From assembly GCF_009604405.1 (NCBI RefSeq), contig NZ_WEGK01000016.1, positions 62,001 through 126,000 of the forward strand: a stretch of DNA of 64,000 bases, in the 5' to 3' direction. Below are positions 9,320 to 18,244 of the stretch, piece by piece (position 1 is the stretch's first letter; every line of letters begins with the position of its first letter). The notes under the pieces were generated by a model, which was not told the origin of the DNA, did no database searches, and saw only the letters and a program-made list of their open reading frames with translations. Both the position numbers and the translations under genes were made by a program. Origin of the DNA: Nocardia macrotermitis (GTDB lineage: Bacteria > Actinomycetota > Actinomycetes > Mycobacteriales > Mycobacteriaceae).

Positions 9320-9796
9320 TCAGCGGGACGGGGTGGGCGTGTTCTCGAAGCTGGAGCGGAACTGGTCGGCGCACTTCTGTACCTTCGCCTGATCGCCGTT
9401 GGCCTGCTGCGCGCAGTCCCAGTAGGTGCGGCCGCCGTGATCGACGATCCACATGCCCTCCACGACACCGAGCGCGATCGCGGCGATCAGGCCCAGGGCC
9501 GCCAGCGCCAGACCGACCCAGGCCATGGCGCCACCGCCCGCGGTGCCCCGACGCGCCTTGACCACCGCGATGATGCCGAAGATCAGACCGAGCAGGCCGA
9601 ACAGCACACCGCCCACCAGGGTCGGGGAGCTGATGATCGCCAGAATGCCCAGTACCAGCGCGGTGATCGCCAGGCCGCGGCCCTGTCCCTGCGGCCGCTG
9701 CTCACCCGGCGGGGCCGGATAGTCGCCGGGCGGCGGCGGGGGATAACCGCCCTGACCCGGCGACGGGTACTGACCGGGCGGTGGATACTCCGTCAT
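9320..9796 (-). CDS. DUF4190-type membrane protein with Pro-rich N-terminus
   Basis: Hypothetical 158-aa protein. The ATG at 9796 begins a Pro/Gly/Tyr-rich stretch (PPPGQYPSPGQGGYPPPPPG, about residues 4-40). Two hydrophobic spans follow, GLAITALVLGILAIIS... and MAWVGLALAALGLIAAIALG, the pattern of DUF4190 proteins. The C-terminal part (WDCAQQANGDQAKVQKCADQF) holds two cysteines that could form a disulphide outside the cell. Function is unknown; such proteins are common in actinobacteria and are thought to be small envelope proteins. Confidence 0.75.
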   Translation of the reverse strand: MTEYPPPGQYPSPGQGGYPPPPPGDYPAPPGEQRPQGQGRGLAITALVLGILAIISSPTLVGGVLFGLLGLIFGIIAVVKARRGTAGGGAMAWVGLALAALGLIAAIALGVVEGMWIVDHGGRTYWDCAQQANGDQAKVQKCADQFRSSFENTPTPSR

Positions 9797-9849
9797 GACA
9801 GTCCTCTCGGAAGTTTCTCGGAGTCTGGAAGGTTCGCCAGTCCGGAAGG

Positions 9850-10644
9850 TTATTGCCCGCCGAGCCGCGCGTGCATCTCCCACACCAGGATCTCCGAAGG
9901 CTGGTTCGCGGTGATGCGCTGGCCGCCGCTGCGGGTCAGGCGCACGGCGTCACCCGCGTAGAGGGTGCCGATCCCGGCCATCTCGACCTCGCCGTGCGCG
10001 ATGAAGAGATGCAGGTAGGGGGCTTCGGGCAGGTCGACGCCGGTCGGCCGGCCGGGCTGCGCGAGCCGCGCGACGTGCAGGGCCGAATGACTGCTGTTGA
10101 TCTTGATAGCGGTGCGGTCGCGATAGCGCGGCAGTCCGGAAGCCACCGTCACCAGGCCGCCCGCGGCCAGTTCGGTATCGATCTCGAGCTGCTGATATCC
10201 GGGATCGATACCGGGCTCGTCGGGCACCACCCACATCTGCACGAAATGCACCGGGTCGGTGTGCTCGGCGGTGCCGCCCTGTTCCGGGGGCAGATGCCAG
10301 GAGTCGTTCTTCTCCGAGTGCAGGATGCCGGTGCCCGCGCTCATCCGCTGCGCCAGGCCCGGATAGATGATGCCGCTGTGCCCGAGCGAATCCTGATGGA
10401 CCAGTGAGCCGCTCAACACCCAGGTCACGATCTCCATGTCCCGATGCGGATGGGTGTCGAAGCCCGCCCCGGGACGCACCATGTCCTCGTTGTTGACCAG
10501 CAGCAGGCCGTGGTGGGTGTTGTCCGGATCGTAGTGCTCGCCGAAGGAGAACGAATGCTTCGAATCCAGCCATGCCACACGGGTTTTCATGCGGTCGCCG
10601 CCGCGATGGACATCGATGTGCGGGGTCGTGAGTGTGGACACCAT
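9850..10644 (-). CDS. Pirin family protein (bicupin)
   Basis: Metal-binding double-cupin protein, 264 aa, from an ATG at 10644 with AGAGGAGGACC just upstream. The N-terminal cupin carries the conserved metal ligands: FDTHPHRDMEIVTWVLSG supplies two histidines and GTGILHSEKN supplies a histidine and a glutamate. Pirins are variously quercetinases or redox-sensitive co-regulators, and the sequence alone does not say which. It is divergent from the MFS gene at 10832 with a 187-bp shared promoter region. Confidence 0.88.
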   Translation of the reverse strand: MVSTLTTPHIDVHRGGDRMKTRVAWLDSKHSFSFGEHYDPDNTHHGLLLVNNEDMVRPGAGFDTHPHRDMEIVTWVLSGSLVHQDSLGHSGIIYPGLAQRMSAGTGILHSEKNDSWHLPPEQGGTAEHTDPVHFVQMWVVPDEPGIDPGYQQLEIDTELAAGGLVTVASGLPRYRDRTAIKINSSHSALHVARLAQPGRPTGVDLPEAPYLHLFIAHGEVEMAGIGTLYAGDAVRLTRSGGQRITANQPSEILVWEMHARLGGQ

Positions 10645-10831
10645 GGTCCTCCTCTCGGGCCGGGCGTCGAAACAGACAGTTCCAGCGTGCCACAACAGCA
10701 CCCGCATCCGCCCGGTGGACGTGGTGGCCACACCGCAGCGGACTCTATCAGCAATTATTCGGCAAATACGCTGCCGCCCATCGTGCACCCGGGATATCGG
10801 ACACGGCATCGAGATCGGCTAATCTCCCCCC

Positions 10832-12220
10832 GTGCCCGACCCGCGCCCCGATGACGTTCCGTCCACACCGGGTCGCCCGCCCGCGCGGCGGGAGCTGCTG
10901 CGTCTGCTCCGGAACTCGGGCGCGGGCGTGCGGCGGCTGTCGGCGGTGCGGTTCGCGGGCCAGTTCGGGGACGGCATGTTCCAGGCCGCGCTGTCCGGCG
11001 CGATCCTGTTCAACCCGGAACGACAGACCGATCCACCGGCCATCGCGGCCGGATTCGCGGTCCTGCTGCTGCCGTATTCGGTGATCGGGCCGTATGCCGG
11101 TGCGCTGCTGGACCGTTGGGATCGACGCGCGGTGCTGTTCGTGGCGAATGTGCTGCGGGTGGTGCTGATCGGTGCGGCGAGCGTCGGTCTGGCGACCGAT
11201 ATCGCCGAGACGCCGCTGCTGCTGCTCGCCCTGGCGGTGGTGGGGGTGGGCCGATTCGTGCAGGCGGGCGTCTCGGCGTCGCTGCCGCGGGTGCTCGAAC
11301 AGCGGTGGCTGGTGGCGACGAATTCGATACTGGCGACGGTCGCGTCCGGATTCGCGACGGCCGGCGCCGCGGTGGCCGTCGCGATCATCGGGGCCATCGG
11401 ATCGGGCAACCTGGCCGGATCGGTCGCGGTCGCGGCCAGTGCGTCGGGATCGTTGATCGGCGCGGTGTGCGCGGTCCGGTTCACGCCACGAGCACTCGGC
11501 CCGGACGAACACGACCCGGACGACCGGCAGGTGAGCTCGATCCGCGCCATCGCGACCGGGCTGCGCACCGGCGCGCGAGCGGTGTGGGAATCCGCGCACT
11601 GCACGATCGCGATGCTCGGAATCGGCGTGCACCGCATCGTCTTCGGCGCGGACACCCTGCTCATGGTGCTGGTACTGCGACGTTCGGCGCACGAGAGCGG
11701 ATCGCTCAGCGGCGGTCTGGTCGGATTCGGGGTGGCCATCGCGGCGACCGCGGCCGGGATGCTGCTCGCCGCGGTCCTCGCACCGCTGGTGATCCCCCGG
11801 CTCGGGCGGCCGCGCACCGTGCTGGCGGGTCTGCTGCTCGCGCTGATCGTGCAGTCCGCGCTCGTCACACCCGTCACCGTGACGCACGGCGCGGACACCG
11901 ACCTCGCGCATCGGCTGCTGCTGGCCGGAGCGTTCCTGCTCGGGCTGGCCGGGCAGACGGTCAAACTCACCGGCGACGCGACCATGCAGATCGATATCGA
12001 CGACGCCCGCCGCGGCCAGGTGTTCGCCCTGCAGGACACGGTGTTCAATATCGGCTTCGTGCTGGCCCTGGCCGCGGCGGCGCTGATCGTCCCCGCCGAC
12101 GGGCGGTCGATCGGTGTGGTGCTGGCCGGATCGGCCTGCTACGCGGTGGGCATCGTCGCGGTCGCGATCGTCATGGCCAGATCTGCTCGTCCCAGGTCCC
12201 CAGTCCGCTCGGATCGGTGA
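10832..12220 (+). CDS. MFS transporter
   Basis: Major facilitator protein of 462 aa starting at GTG 10832, with about 12 predicted membrane helices. The loop after helix 2 reads GALLDRWDRRAVL, the A-like motif (GxLaDRxgRr) of the superfamily. The mid-protein cytoplasmic loop is acidic and charged (around GPDEHDPDDRQ), and the C-terminal half contains VFALQDTVFNIGF. It resembles actinobacterial efflux-type MFS proteins of the MFS_3 kind. Substrate unknown. Its 3' end overlaps the convergent gene by 50 bp. Confidence 0.85.
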   Translation: MPDPRPDDVPSTPGRPPARRELLRLLRNSGAGVRRLSAVRFAGQFGDGMFQAALSGAILFNPERQTDPPAIAAGFAVLLLPYSVIGPYAGALLDRWDRRAVLFVANVLRVVLIGAASVGLATDIAETPLLLLALAVVGVGRFVQAGVSASLPRVLEQRWLVATNSILATVASGFATAGAAVAVAIIGAIGSGNLAGSVAVAASASGSLIGAVCAVRFTPRALGPDEHDPDDRQVSSIRAIATGLRTGARAVWESAHCTIAMLGIGVHRIVFGADTLLMVLVLRRSAHESGSLSGGLVGFGVAIAATAAGMLLAAVLAPLVIPRLGRPRTVLAGLLLALIVQSALVTPVTVTHGADTDLAHRLLLAGAFLLGLAGQTVKLTGDATMQIDIDDARRGQVFALQDTVFNIGFVLALAAAALIVPADGRSIGVVLAGSACYAVGIVAVAIVMARSARPRSPVRSDR

Positions 12221-12443
12221 AGTAGTGGTCCAGGACGCCGTCGCCGTCCAGATCCAGGGCGGCCACGTCGGCGAGGCCGTCGCCGTCGGAATCCCAGAGC
12301 GCGTCGTCGGGGTGGCCGGAGCCGTCGAAATCCAGGCGGACCGCGTCAGGCACACCGGTGCCGGACAGGTCCAGATCGGCCGGGGCGGACCAGGTGTGGG
12401 CGGTGCCGTCACCGGTGCCGAAGACGTAATCGATGTCGGTCAT
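12171..12443 (-). CDS. Small protein with EF-hand/FG-GAP-like Asp repeats
   Basis: A 90-aa acidic protein from ATG 12443. After about 25 residues it contains four regularly spaced Asp-rich turns: DLDLSGTGVPDA, DFDGSGHPDDA, DSDGDGLADVA and DLDGDGVLDHY. These are DxDxDG-type calcium-binding loops about 14 residues apart. It has no signal peptide. Similar short proteins (DUF6802-like; assignment from memory, unverified) occur in nocardiae. It converges on, and overlaps the last 50 bp of, the MFS gene. Calcium binding is likely from the motif, the biological role unknown. Confidence 0.65.
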   Translation of the reverse strand: MTDIDYVFGTGDGTAHTWSAPADLDLSGTGVPDAVRLDFDGSGHPDDALWDSDGDGLADVAALDLDGDGVLDHYFTDPSGLGTWDEQIWP

Positions 12444-12598
12444 ATCGAGTTCGACGGATGCGCTCACCAGCGGGTTCCCGGCGAATCGGACCCGTTTTCG
12501 GCGCACCGGTTTCGCGGCGACGGGCGATTCGGTCCGGTGTGCGAGGATTCGGTCCGTTAGATTGGACGGGCTCTGCCCGGAACAGACCGAGAGAGGCC

Positions 12599-14188
12599 GT
12601 GGGGTTGCTGGCGAAATCCGCGCTGTTCGGCGTCCTGCTGACCGGTGTGCTGGCGGTACCCACCCCGGCGTGGGCCGCACCGCTGCCGTGGCAGCCGCCG
12701 CCCAAGAACTCCTGTGGGGAAACGGGTTTCGATCCCCGGGCGCGTAAGCCCGATCCGAATGCCAAGCCCGGGCCGCTGCTGCCGCCCACCATCGAGATTC
12801 CGATTCCGGTTCCGAAGATCACGCCGGTGCCGATTCCCGGGCCGCCGCCGAACAACACCCGGATCACGCCCGCGCCGCTGCCGTCGGATCCGTGCCGCAA
12901 TCCGTGCCCGGACGTCCGGGACACGCCGAAGCCGACGCCGCCCGCGACCAAGCCCGAACAGCCTGCGCCACCGGCGGATTCGGGTTCGGCCTCGGGATCG
13001 GGTACCGGTTCGGGGACGGGGTCGGGCACCGGGTCCGGGCAGTTCAACCTGCCGAACATCCGGATCAAACCGGATATCGAGCCGATCCCGATTCCGGTGC
13101 CGGGTGGTCCCGCGCCCTCGCCGCAGCAGCCGCCGCCGACCATCGTGCATCCGGCCCAGCCCGGTCCGGTGGCCGCGCCGCCCGCGCCGCGGACGGTGAG
13201 TTCGGTGGATCTGGTCGATCAGGTCACCGGGCACGGGTCGGCCAACCGCACCGATATGCGCTGGCAGGTCGACGGCACCGATCTGGGCATCATGTGGGAG
13301 AGCGCGCCGGGACAGGTCGCGGTCGTGTTCGGGGACAGCTTCGGCAAGGGCTGGCACGGCGGCGGCGCGGGCGGGGACGATCAGGACTGGCGCAGTAATG
13401 TGCTGGCCTACAGCAGCAATCACGATCTGTCCCAGGGTCTGAAGATCGACACCATGGTCCAGGACAGCCGCTGCCACGCCGCGGAACTGCTGGACAGCCG
13501 CAAGATCGTCAACTTCGAGACCACCGTCATCCCGACCTCCGGATTCGCCCTCGGCAAGCGGCAGTACCTGAGCTACATGTCGGTGAACCACTGGAGCAAG
13601 ATCCCGGGCATGTGGTGGACCAACGACGGTGGGCTCGCCTACTCCGACGACGACGGCAGGACCTGGGTCAAGGACCAATATGCCAAGTGGAACAACATGT
13701 TCGGGGTGGATCGGTTCCAGGTCGCGACGATGGTGCCGCACGGTGACTACGTCTACATGTTCGGCACACCCAACGGGCGTATCGGCGTCATCGGGCTGGC
13801 GCGGGTGCCGAAAGCGCAGGTGCTCAACAAGTCCGCGTATCAGTACTGGGTGAACGGGACCTGGGCGCCCGCGCAGGAGAATCTCGCCACGCCGCTGGTG
13901 CCGGGTATCGCGGGCGAATTGTCGGTCCGCTACGACGATTCCAGCGATCAGTGGCAGATGGTGTATCTCGATTCGCTGCGTCGCGCGATCGTGCTGCGTA
14001 CGGCGAAGGAACCGCAGGGCACCTGGACCGACGGCGTGCCGCTGGTGAACACCGACGACTATCCCACGGCCTACGGCGGTTTCATCCATCCGTGGTCGAC
14101 CGGGAAGGATCTGTACTTCACCATCTCGGCGTGGAACAGCTACAACGTGTACCTCATGCACGCGACGTTGAACCAGCCGACGCGGTAA
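12599..14188 (+). CDS. Secreted DUF4185 protein with Pro-rich linker
   Basis: A 529-aa exported protein. The GTG at 12599, behind GAGAGAGG, begins a signal peptide (VGLLAKSALFGVLLTG...PAWA, cleavage near residue 26). Residues about 30-190 are rich in Pro, Gly and Ser with PIPVP-type runs. The globular DUF4185 domain starts near SSVDLVDQVTGHGSANRTDM and runs to the end, with repeated aromatic motifs (SYMSVNHW, PGMWWTNDGG) that suggest a beta-propeller resembling sugar-active folds. Catalytic activity is not established for the family. The longer open frame upstream overlaps the divergent Asp-repeat gene and is unlikely to be translated. Confidence 0.82.
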   Translation: MGLLAKSALFGVLLTGVLAVPTPAWAAPLPWQPPPKNSCGETGFDPRARKPDPNAKPGPLLPPTIEIPIPVPKITPVPIPGPPPNNTRITPAPLPSDPCRNPCPDVRDTPKPTPPATKPEQPAPPADSGSASGSGTGSGTGSGTGSGQFNLPNIRIKPDIEPIPIPVPGGPAPSPQQPPPTIVHPAQPGPVAAPPAPRTVSSVDLVDQVTGHGSANRTDMRWQVDGTDLGIMWESAPGQVAVVFGDSFGKGWHGGGAGGDDQDWRSNVLAYSSNHDLSQGLKIDTMVQDSRCHAAELLDSRKIVNFETTVIPTSGFALGKRQYLSYMSVNHWSKIPGMWWTNDGGLAYSDDDGRTWVKDQYAKWNNMFGVDRFQVATMVPHGDYVYMFGTPNGRIGVIGLARVPKAQVLNKSAYQYWVNGTWAPAQENLATPLVPGIAGELSVRYDDSSDQWQMVYLDSLRRAIVLRTAKEPQGTWTDGVPLVNTDDYPTAYGGFIHPWSTGKDLYFTISAWNSYNVYLMHATLNQPTR

Positions 14189-14191
14189 CGC

Positions 14192-15310
14192 TCAGCACGG
14201 ATAGACCTGCACCTCAGCGGCTTTCACGGTGAAGTAGGCCCGCTCGCCGGGCGTCAGGGCGAGTTCGGCGACCGCGGCGGGGGTCAGGTCGGCGACCACC
14301 CCGGCACCGTCGGCACGGTCCGCGGCGTGTACCCGGATGACGCCGCCGCGGTCGGTGAGTTCGGTGATGGTGACGTGGAAGACGTTGCGGGGGCTGCCTT
14401 CCGGATGATTCCGATAGACCGCGACGGCCGCGGGGGAGAAGACGGCGGCGGCGCGGATGCCCGGGGGCAACGGGGATTCGGCGCGCCCCTGGACGAGGTC
14501 CGCACCGCAGCGGATCGTGCCCGAATCCGGCTGGGACGCTTCGGAAGTGCCGATCATGAGGTTGACGCCCGCGATCCGGGCGGCGAAGGGGCTGCGGGGG
14601 CGGGAAAGTACCTCGGCGACCGGGCCCTGTTCGACGATGCGTCCAGATTCGACGACCACCACGCGATCGGCGAGGGTGAGGGCGTCGACAATGTCGTGGG
14701 TGACCAGGAGGGCGCTGGGAGCCGCGGCTGTTTCGCTCTCGCGCAAGGTCTTTCGCAGCAGGACCCGCATCGCGGGGGCGGCGGTGACATCGAGCGCGGC
14801 CATCGGTTCGTCCAGCAGGATCACGCGCGGGGCCACTGCCAACGCCCGCGCCAGCGCCACCCGCTGCGCCTGCCCGCCGGACAACTCACCCGGCCGCCGA
14901 CCGGCGAATTCGATCGCGTCCACGGCCCGCAACCACTCATGCGCCACCGCAACCGCCGCGCGCGAACGCATTCCGCGACTGCGCGGCCCGAACGCCACAT
15001 TCGCCGCCGCCGTCAGATGCGGGAACAGCAGCGCGTGCTGCGCCAGCAGCGACACCTGCCGCCGATGCGCCGGAACCGCCACGCCCGCACCGACATCGGT
15101 CAACACCCGGCCATCCAGCCGCACCTGCCCCGCATCCGGCCGCACCAGCCCCGCCACGATTTCCAACAGCGTCGACTTCCCGGCACCATTGGGCCCCAGC
15201 ACCGCCAGCACCTCCCCGGACCCCACCCGCAACTCGACATCCAGTCCTCGCTGCGCCAGCTGAACCGAAACATCCAGCCCGACAGCATCATTCACGACAT
15301 CGTCACTCAT
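14192..15310 (-). CDS. modC: Molybdate ABC transporter ATP-binding protein ModC
   Basis: ATPase of the molybdate importer, 372 aa. The Walker A GPNGAGKST is at residues 39-47, the ABC signature LSGGQAQR near 141 and Walker B VILLDEP near 160. The C-terminal 70-80 residues form a TOBE (molybdate-binding) domain, the mark of ModC. The gene ends 3 bp from the convergent DUF4185 gene. It starts 6 nt after a small frame that itself overlaps the modB stop, so modB, that frame and modC form one tight unit. Confidence 0.88.
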   Translation of the reverse strand: MSDDVVNDAVGLDVSVQLAQRGLDVELRVGSGEVLAVLGPNGAGKSTLLEIVAGLVRPDAGQVRLDGRVLTDVGAGVAVPAHRRQVSLLAQHALLFPHLTAAANVAFGPRSRGMRSRAAVAVAHEWLRAVDAIEFAGRRPGELSGGQAQRVALARALAVAPRVILLDEPMAALDVTAAPAMRVLLRKTLRESETAAAPSALLVTHDIVDALTLADRVVVVESGRIVEQGPVAEVLSRPRSPFAARIAGVNLMIGTSEASQPDSGTIRCGADLVQGRAESPLPPGIRAAAVFSPAAVAVYRNHPEGSPRNVFHVTITELTDRGGVIRVHAADRADGAGVVADLTPAAVAELALTPGERAYFTVKAAEVQVYPC

Positions 15311-15316
15311 CGCATA

Positions 15317-15544
15317 TCACCCCCGGTGTCCGGTCACTGTCGCGATCGAACCAGCGGATCCGGCCGCTGCCACACCGACGGTCACCACATTCGAGCCGCG
15401 CACGACCTCCAGAATCCGCCCGGAACTGCCGTAATCCCAAGCAGTGCGATCTCTTCCGAATACCGCGCATGCCACGGCAACCGGCCCGTGCCGGCACTCG
15501 CGAAGCCGGATCGACGGCACCGGCCCGTCCGGTCGCTCGGTCAC
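15317..15544 (-). CDS. Candidate small protein between modB and modC
   Basis: A 75-aa frame with no family that can be recognised. Its GTG start overlaps the modB stop as GTGA and its stop lies 6 nt before the modC ATG, the exact packing of a translationally coupled operon member. The product has two cysteines in its first half (RECRHGPVAVACAVFG) and a C-terminal part rich in Val, Ala and Gly (NVVTVGVAAAGSAG). It has no obvious signal peptide or membrane helix. It could be a real small protein, or a coupling frame that carries ribosomes from modB to modC. Confidence 0.4.
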   Translation of the reverse strand: MTERPDGPVPSIRLRECRHGPVAVACAVFGRDRTAWDYGSSGRILEVVRGSNVVTVGVAAAGSAGSIATVTGHRG

Positions 15545-16431
15545 CGCTGCTCACCCTCGTCCCCAGTGGCCGCTGAGGCGCGGCCACCCCAGCGCCAGAG
15601 ACCCGCGGCCCATTCGCGGCCCTCCGGGACACCGACGCGGCGGTAAGCGACCAGGACGATCAGGACGGCCATCACCACCAGCAACAACGAAAGGGCAACG
15701 GCGGCACCGGGATCGTTCTCACGCTGGAGGTAGATCTCCAAGGGAAGGGTTCGAGTACGGCCCTGCAAACTGCCCGCGAAGGTGAGTGTCGCGCCGAACT
15801 CGCCCAGCGCGCGGGCGAAGGCCAGCACCGAACCGGAGATCAGCGCGGGTCGCAACAGCGGCAACGTGATTCGCCACCACACCGTCGTCGGCGCGGCCCC
15901 GAGCGTGGCCGCGATCCGCTCGTAACGCTCACCCGAGGTGCGCATCGCCCCCTCCAACGTGATCACCAGGAACGGCAACGCCACGAAGGACTGCGCGAGC
16001 ACCACAGCCGTTGTGCTGAAAGCGATCTCGACCCCCAGCGCCTCGAGATGCCGCCCCAGCAACCCGTACCGCCCGAACAGATACAGCAGCGACAGACCCC
16101 CCACCACCGGCGGTAACACCAAGGGCAGCAACACCATCGCCCGCAACACCGGCAACACCCGCCACCGCACCCGAGCCAACATCACCGCCATCGGCACCCC
16201 CAGCACCACACACACCACCGTGCTGGCCAGCGCCGTCTTCAAGCTCAACCACAGCGCGTCCCGGGACGCCTCCGAGGTCACCAACTCCCCGAAATGCGAC
16301 CACTCCACCGCCCCCGTCAACGCCACCAACGGTCCGATCACGAACGCGAACCCCACCACCGCGGGCACCAACAACCACCGCGGCACCCCGGCCCCCGGCC
16401 CCCGCAACACCACCCGCAGACCGCGCGTCAT
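15541..16431 (-). CDS. modB: Molybdate ABC transporter permease ModB
   Basis: Membrane subunit of the molybdate importer. The ATG at 16431 gives 296 aa with the first span (WLLVPAVVGFAFVIGPLVAL) near residues 17-36; an ATG at 16527 would add 32 residues with no membrane or family features, and the true start is not certain. Five to six further spans follow. The ATPase-docking loop (ERYERIAATLGAAPTTVWWRITLPLL) and the LARALGEFGAT motif are characteristic of ModB/CysT-type permeases. It is separated from modA by about 550 bp containing a strong inverted repeat. Confidence 0.85.
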   Translation of the reverse strand: MTRGLRVVLRGPGAGVPRWLLVPAVVGFAFVIGPLVALTGAVEWSHFGELVTSEASRDALWLSLKTALASTVVCVVLGVPMAVMLARVRWRVLPVLRAMVLLPLVLPPVVGGLSLLYLFGRYGLLGRHLEALGVEIAFSTTAVVLAQSFVALPFLVITLEGAMRTSGERYERIAATLGAAPTTVWWRITLPLLRPALISGSVLAFARALGEFGATLTFAGSLQGRTRTLPLEIYLQRENDPGAAVALSLLLVVMAVLIVLVAYRRVGVPEGREWAAGLWRWGGRASAATGDEGEQR

Positions 16432-16981
16432 CGGACCGACCGCCGACCGCTCGCGTACACCACCATCCAACGCAGTCGGCCCTTCATTGTTCACCGAGTC
16501 ACCGCGCACATCGACACCGCCCGCCATCCCGAATCACACACCCCCATGACAGCGGCCCGGGCACATCTGCCACCGCGCGCACCTGTACTCGGCCCACTCC
16601 CCGCCGAGCACGCTGGCGAGGCCGGCTCCGCACATCTCGGTCGTAGTGCTCGGACACGTTCCGACCGATGCAAATCCGATCGCGCGCAAACGAATCGACC
16701 GGTCTCCGCCACCGCCGCTGTCCTCTGTCCGGACCGCACCCGTCCGGACAGGACTCCTCCTGTTCCCGCGCGTCCGATTGTGTCCGGACCACACGGTTTG
16801 CAGTCGGCTCCCCGCTGCCCGTGGCGATACCGACCCGAACACGTCCCGCGCACGGCCCGAACCATACGGACCGGGACACCCATCCCACAGCGTCCGAGCG
16901 GCGGGAAGTGTTCGGGGACAGCATCGTTCACCGGTCGATGCGATAGCGCCGCGGCCGTCGAACGATGCTGTCCGCCGACGG
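16432..16981. other. Non-coding gap between modA and modB
   Basis: No gene is evident. The gap holds an 8-bp inverted repeat TGTCCGGA/TCCGGACA (16726-16733 and 16743-16750) and a perfect 14-bp inverted repeat (16916-16973) listed separately. It probably ends the modA transcript and starts the modB one. Confidence 0.55.
16916..16973. repeat. Perfect 14-bp inverted repeat in the modA-modB gap
   Basis: GGACAGCATCGTTC (16916-16929) and GAACGATGCTGTCC (16960-16973) are exact inverted copies with a 30-nt spacer, 9 nt beyond the modA stop on the minus strand. No T run follows, so it may be a terminator-like mRNA end or a binding site. Confidence 0.7.
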
Positions 16982-17749
16982 TCACGGGGCGCCGAATCCG
17001 GCCTTCGCCAGGGCCGCGCGGCCCTCGGGACCAGTGACCAGCTCGTCGAACTGCTTCGCCAGGTCGGCGTGCTTCGAATCGGCAACCGCGGCAATGGGAT
17101 AGGTGTTGACCGCGCCCGACGACTCCGGGAAGGAGACCGCGGTGACCTTGTCGCCCGCGCCGGACGCGTCGGTCACGTAGACCAGACCGGCGTCGGCGGC
17201 ACCGGAGGTGACCTTGGCCAGCACGTCGGTCACATCGGACTCCTCGCTGACCGGGTGCAGGGTGACGTGCGAGGCCGACTCCACCTTCTTGGTCGCCGAA
17301 CCGCACGGCACCTGCGGCGCACAGACCACCACCTTCAGATCCGGTTTGACCAGATCGGTAAGGCTCGCAACATGTTTCGGGTTGCCGGGCGGGGTGACGA
17401 TGGTCAGCACATTGGTCGCGAAATTCTTCGGCGTCTCGGTGATCCGCTTGGTCTCGACCACCTTCTGCATGTTCGCGGTATCCGCCGAGGCGAACACGTC
17501 GGCGGGCGCGCCCTGGTTGAGCTGCGCGGCCAGATCCGAGGAACCGGCGAAGGAGAAACTCACCTTGGTATTCGGATGCTCGGACTCGAACTTCTTGCCC
17601 AGATCGGCGAACACCTTGTTCAGCGAGGCCGCGGCGAACACCGTCACCGTCGTCGTCGAACCGCCGGAATCGCTCGAACCACAGGCCGTCAGCGCCGCGC
17701 CCAGGGCCGCGGCCGTGAGCAACACCCCCGCGCGCCGCGCGTACCTCAC
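16982..17749 (-). CDS. modA: Molybdate-binding lipoprotein ModA
   Basis: Extracytoplasmic molybdate receptor, 255 aa from a GTG that overlaps the stop of the upstream regulator gene (GTGA). The signal sequence ends in the lipobox LTAC with Cys23 as the lipidation site. Mature-protein motifs fit ModA: VFAAASLNKVFADLG, the FSFAGSSDLAAQL ligand loop and GAPADVFASAD. The translational overlap with the Mop/TOBE protein supports a joint role in molybdate sensing and uptake. Confidence 0.9.
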   Translation of the reverse strand: MRYARRAGVLLTAAALGAALTACGSSDSGGSTTTVTVFAAASLNKVFADLGKKFESEHPNTKVSFSFAGSSDLAAQLNQGAPADVFASADTANMQKVVETKRITETPKNFATNVLTIVTPPGNPKHVASLTDLVKPDLKVVVCAPQVPCGSATKKVESASHVTLHPVSEESDVTDVLAKVTSGAADAGLVYVTDASGAGDKVTAVSFPESSGAVNTYPIAAVADSKHADLAKQFDELVTGPEGRAALAKAGFGAP

Positions 17750-18138
17750 GGCGTTTCGACCACCACCGTGGTCGCCTTCACGCTCGCCACCGCGACGCTG
17801 CCGGGCTCGAGCCCCAGCCGCCGCACCGACTCGCTGCTCATCAGGGATATCACCGTGAACGGGCCGCATTGCATCTCCACCTGTGCCATCACCCCGTCGA
17901 CCACCACATCGGTGACCAATCCGGGAAAGCGGTTGCGGGCCGAACTGGCCCCGCCGAGGGTCACCTGCGGCGGCCGCGCCTGCGCGACCGCCCATGCCGC
18001 CAGATCCTTGCCGTCGATGACCAGGCGTCCGGACGCATCCTTGTGCGCGTCCAGCACGCCGGTATCGATCCACCGGCGCACGGTGTCATCGCTGACTCCG
18101 AGCAGTTCGGCGGCATCACGAATCCGCAGGTCGGGCAT
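17746..18138 (-). CDS. Molybdopterin-binding (TOBE/Mop) protein with MerR-like HTH
   Basis: A 130-aa protein from ATG 18138. Residues about 1-50 form a helix-turn-helix of the excisionase/MerR kind (IRDAAELLGVSDDTVRRWIDTG). Residues about 62-128 form a single TOBE/Mop molybdate-binding domain (ARNRFPGLVTDVVVDGVMAQVEM...). This pairing is typical of actinobacterial molybdate-responsive proteins next to modABC. By analogy it would sense molybdate and control the operon, or act as a molybdate store; direct DNA targets are not visible. Confidence 0.85.
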   Translation of the reverse strand: MPDLRIRDAAELLGVSDDTVRRWIDTGVLDAHKDASGRLVIDGKDLAAWAVAQARPPQVTLGGASSARNRFPGLVTDVVVDGVMAQVEMQCGPFTVISLMSSESVRRLGLEPGSVAVASVKATTVVVETP

Positions 18139-18244
18139 CAGTCGAGAATAGTTCCGCAGATACGGTCGAACAATGGCGAATCCTCCGAAGCTGCGGAATT
18201 AATCGCCAGTTAACTCGGGAGGTGTGACATATCAGGAACGCCGG

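Noticed and set aside
7204..9561. 785-aa plus-strand frame over the second M13 gene
   Set aside because: Antisense shadow; the minus strand encodes a complete peptidase with HEIGH.
12557..14161. 534-aa antisense frame over the DUF4185 gene
   Set aside because: His/Arg-rich shadow of the Pro/Gly-rich coding strand; the plus-strand product has a signal peptide and domain.
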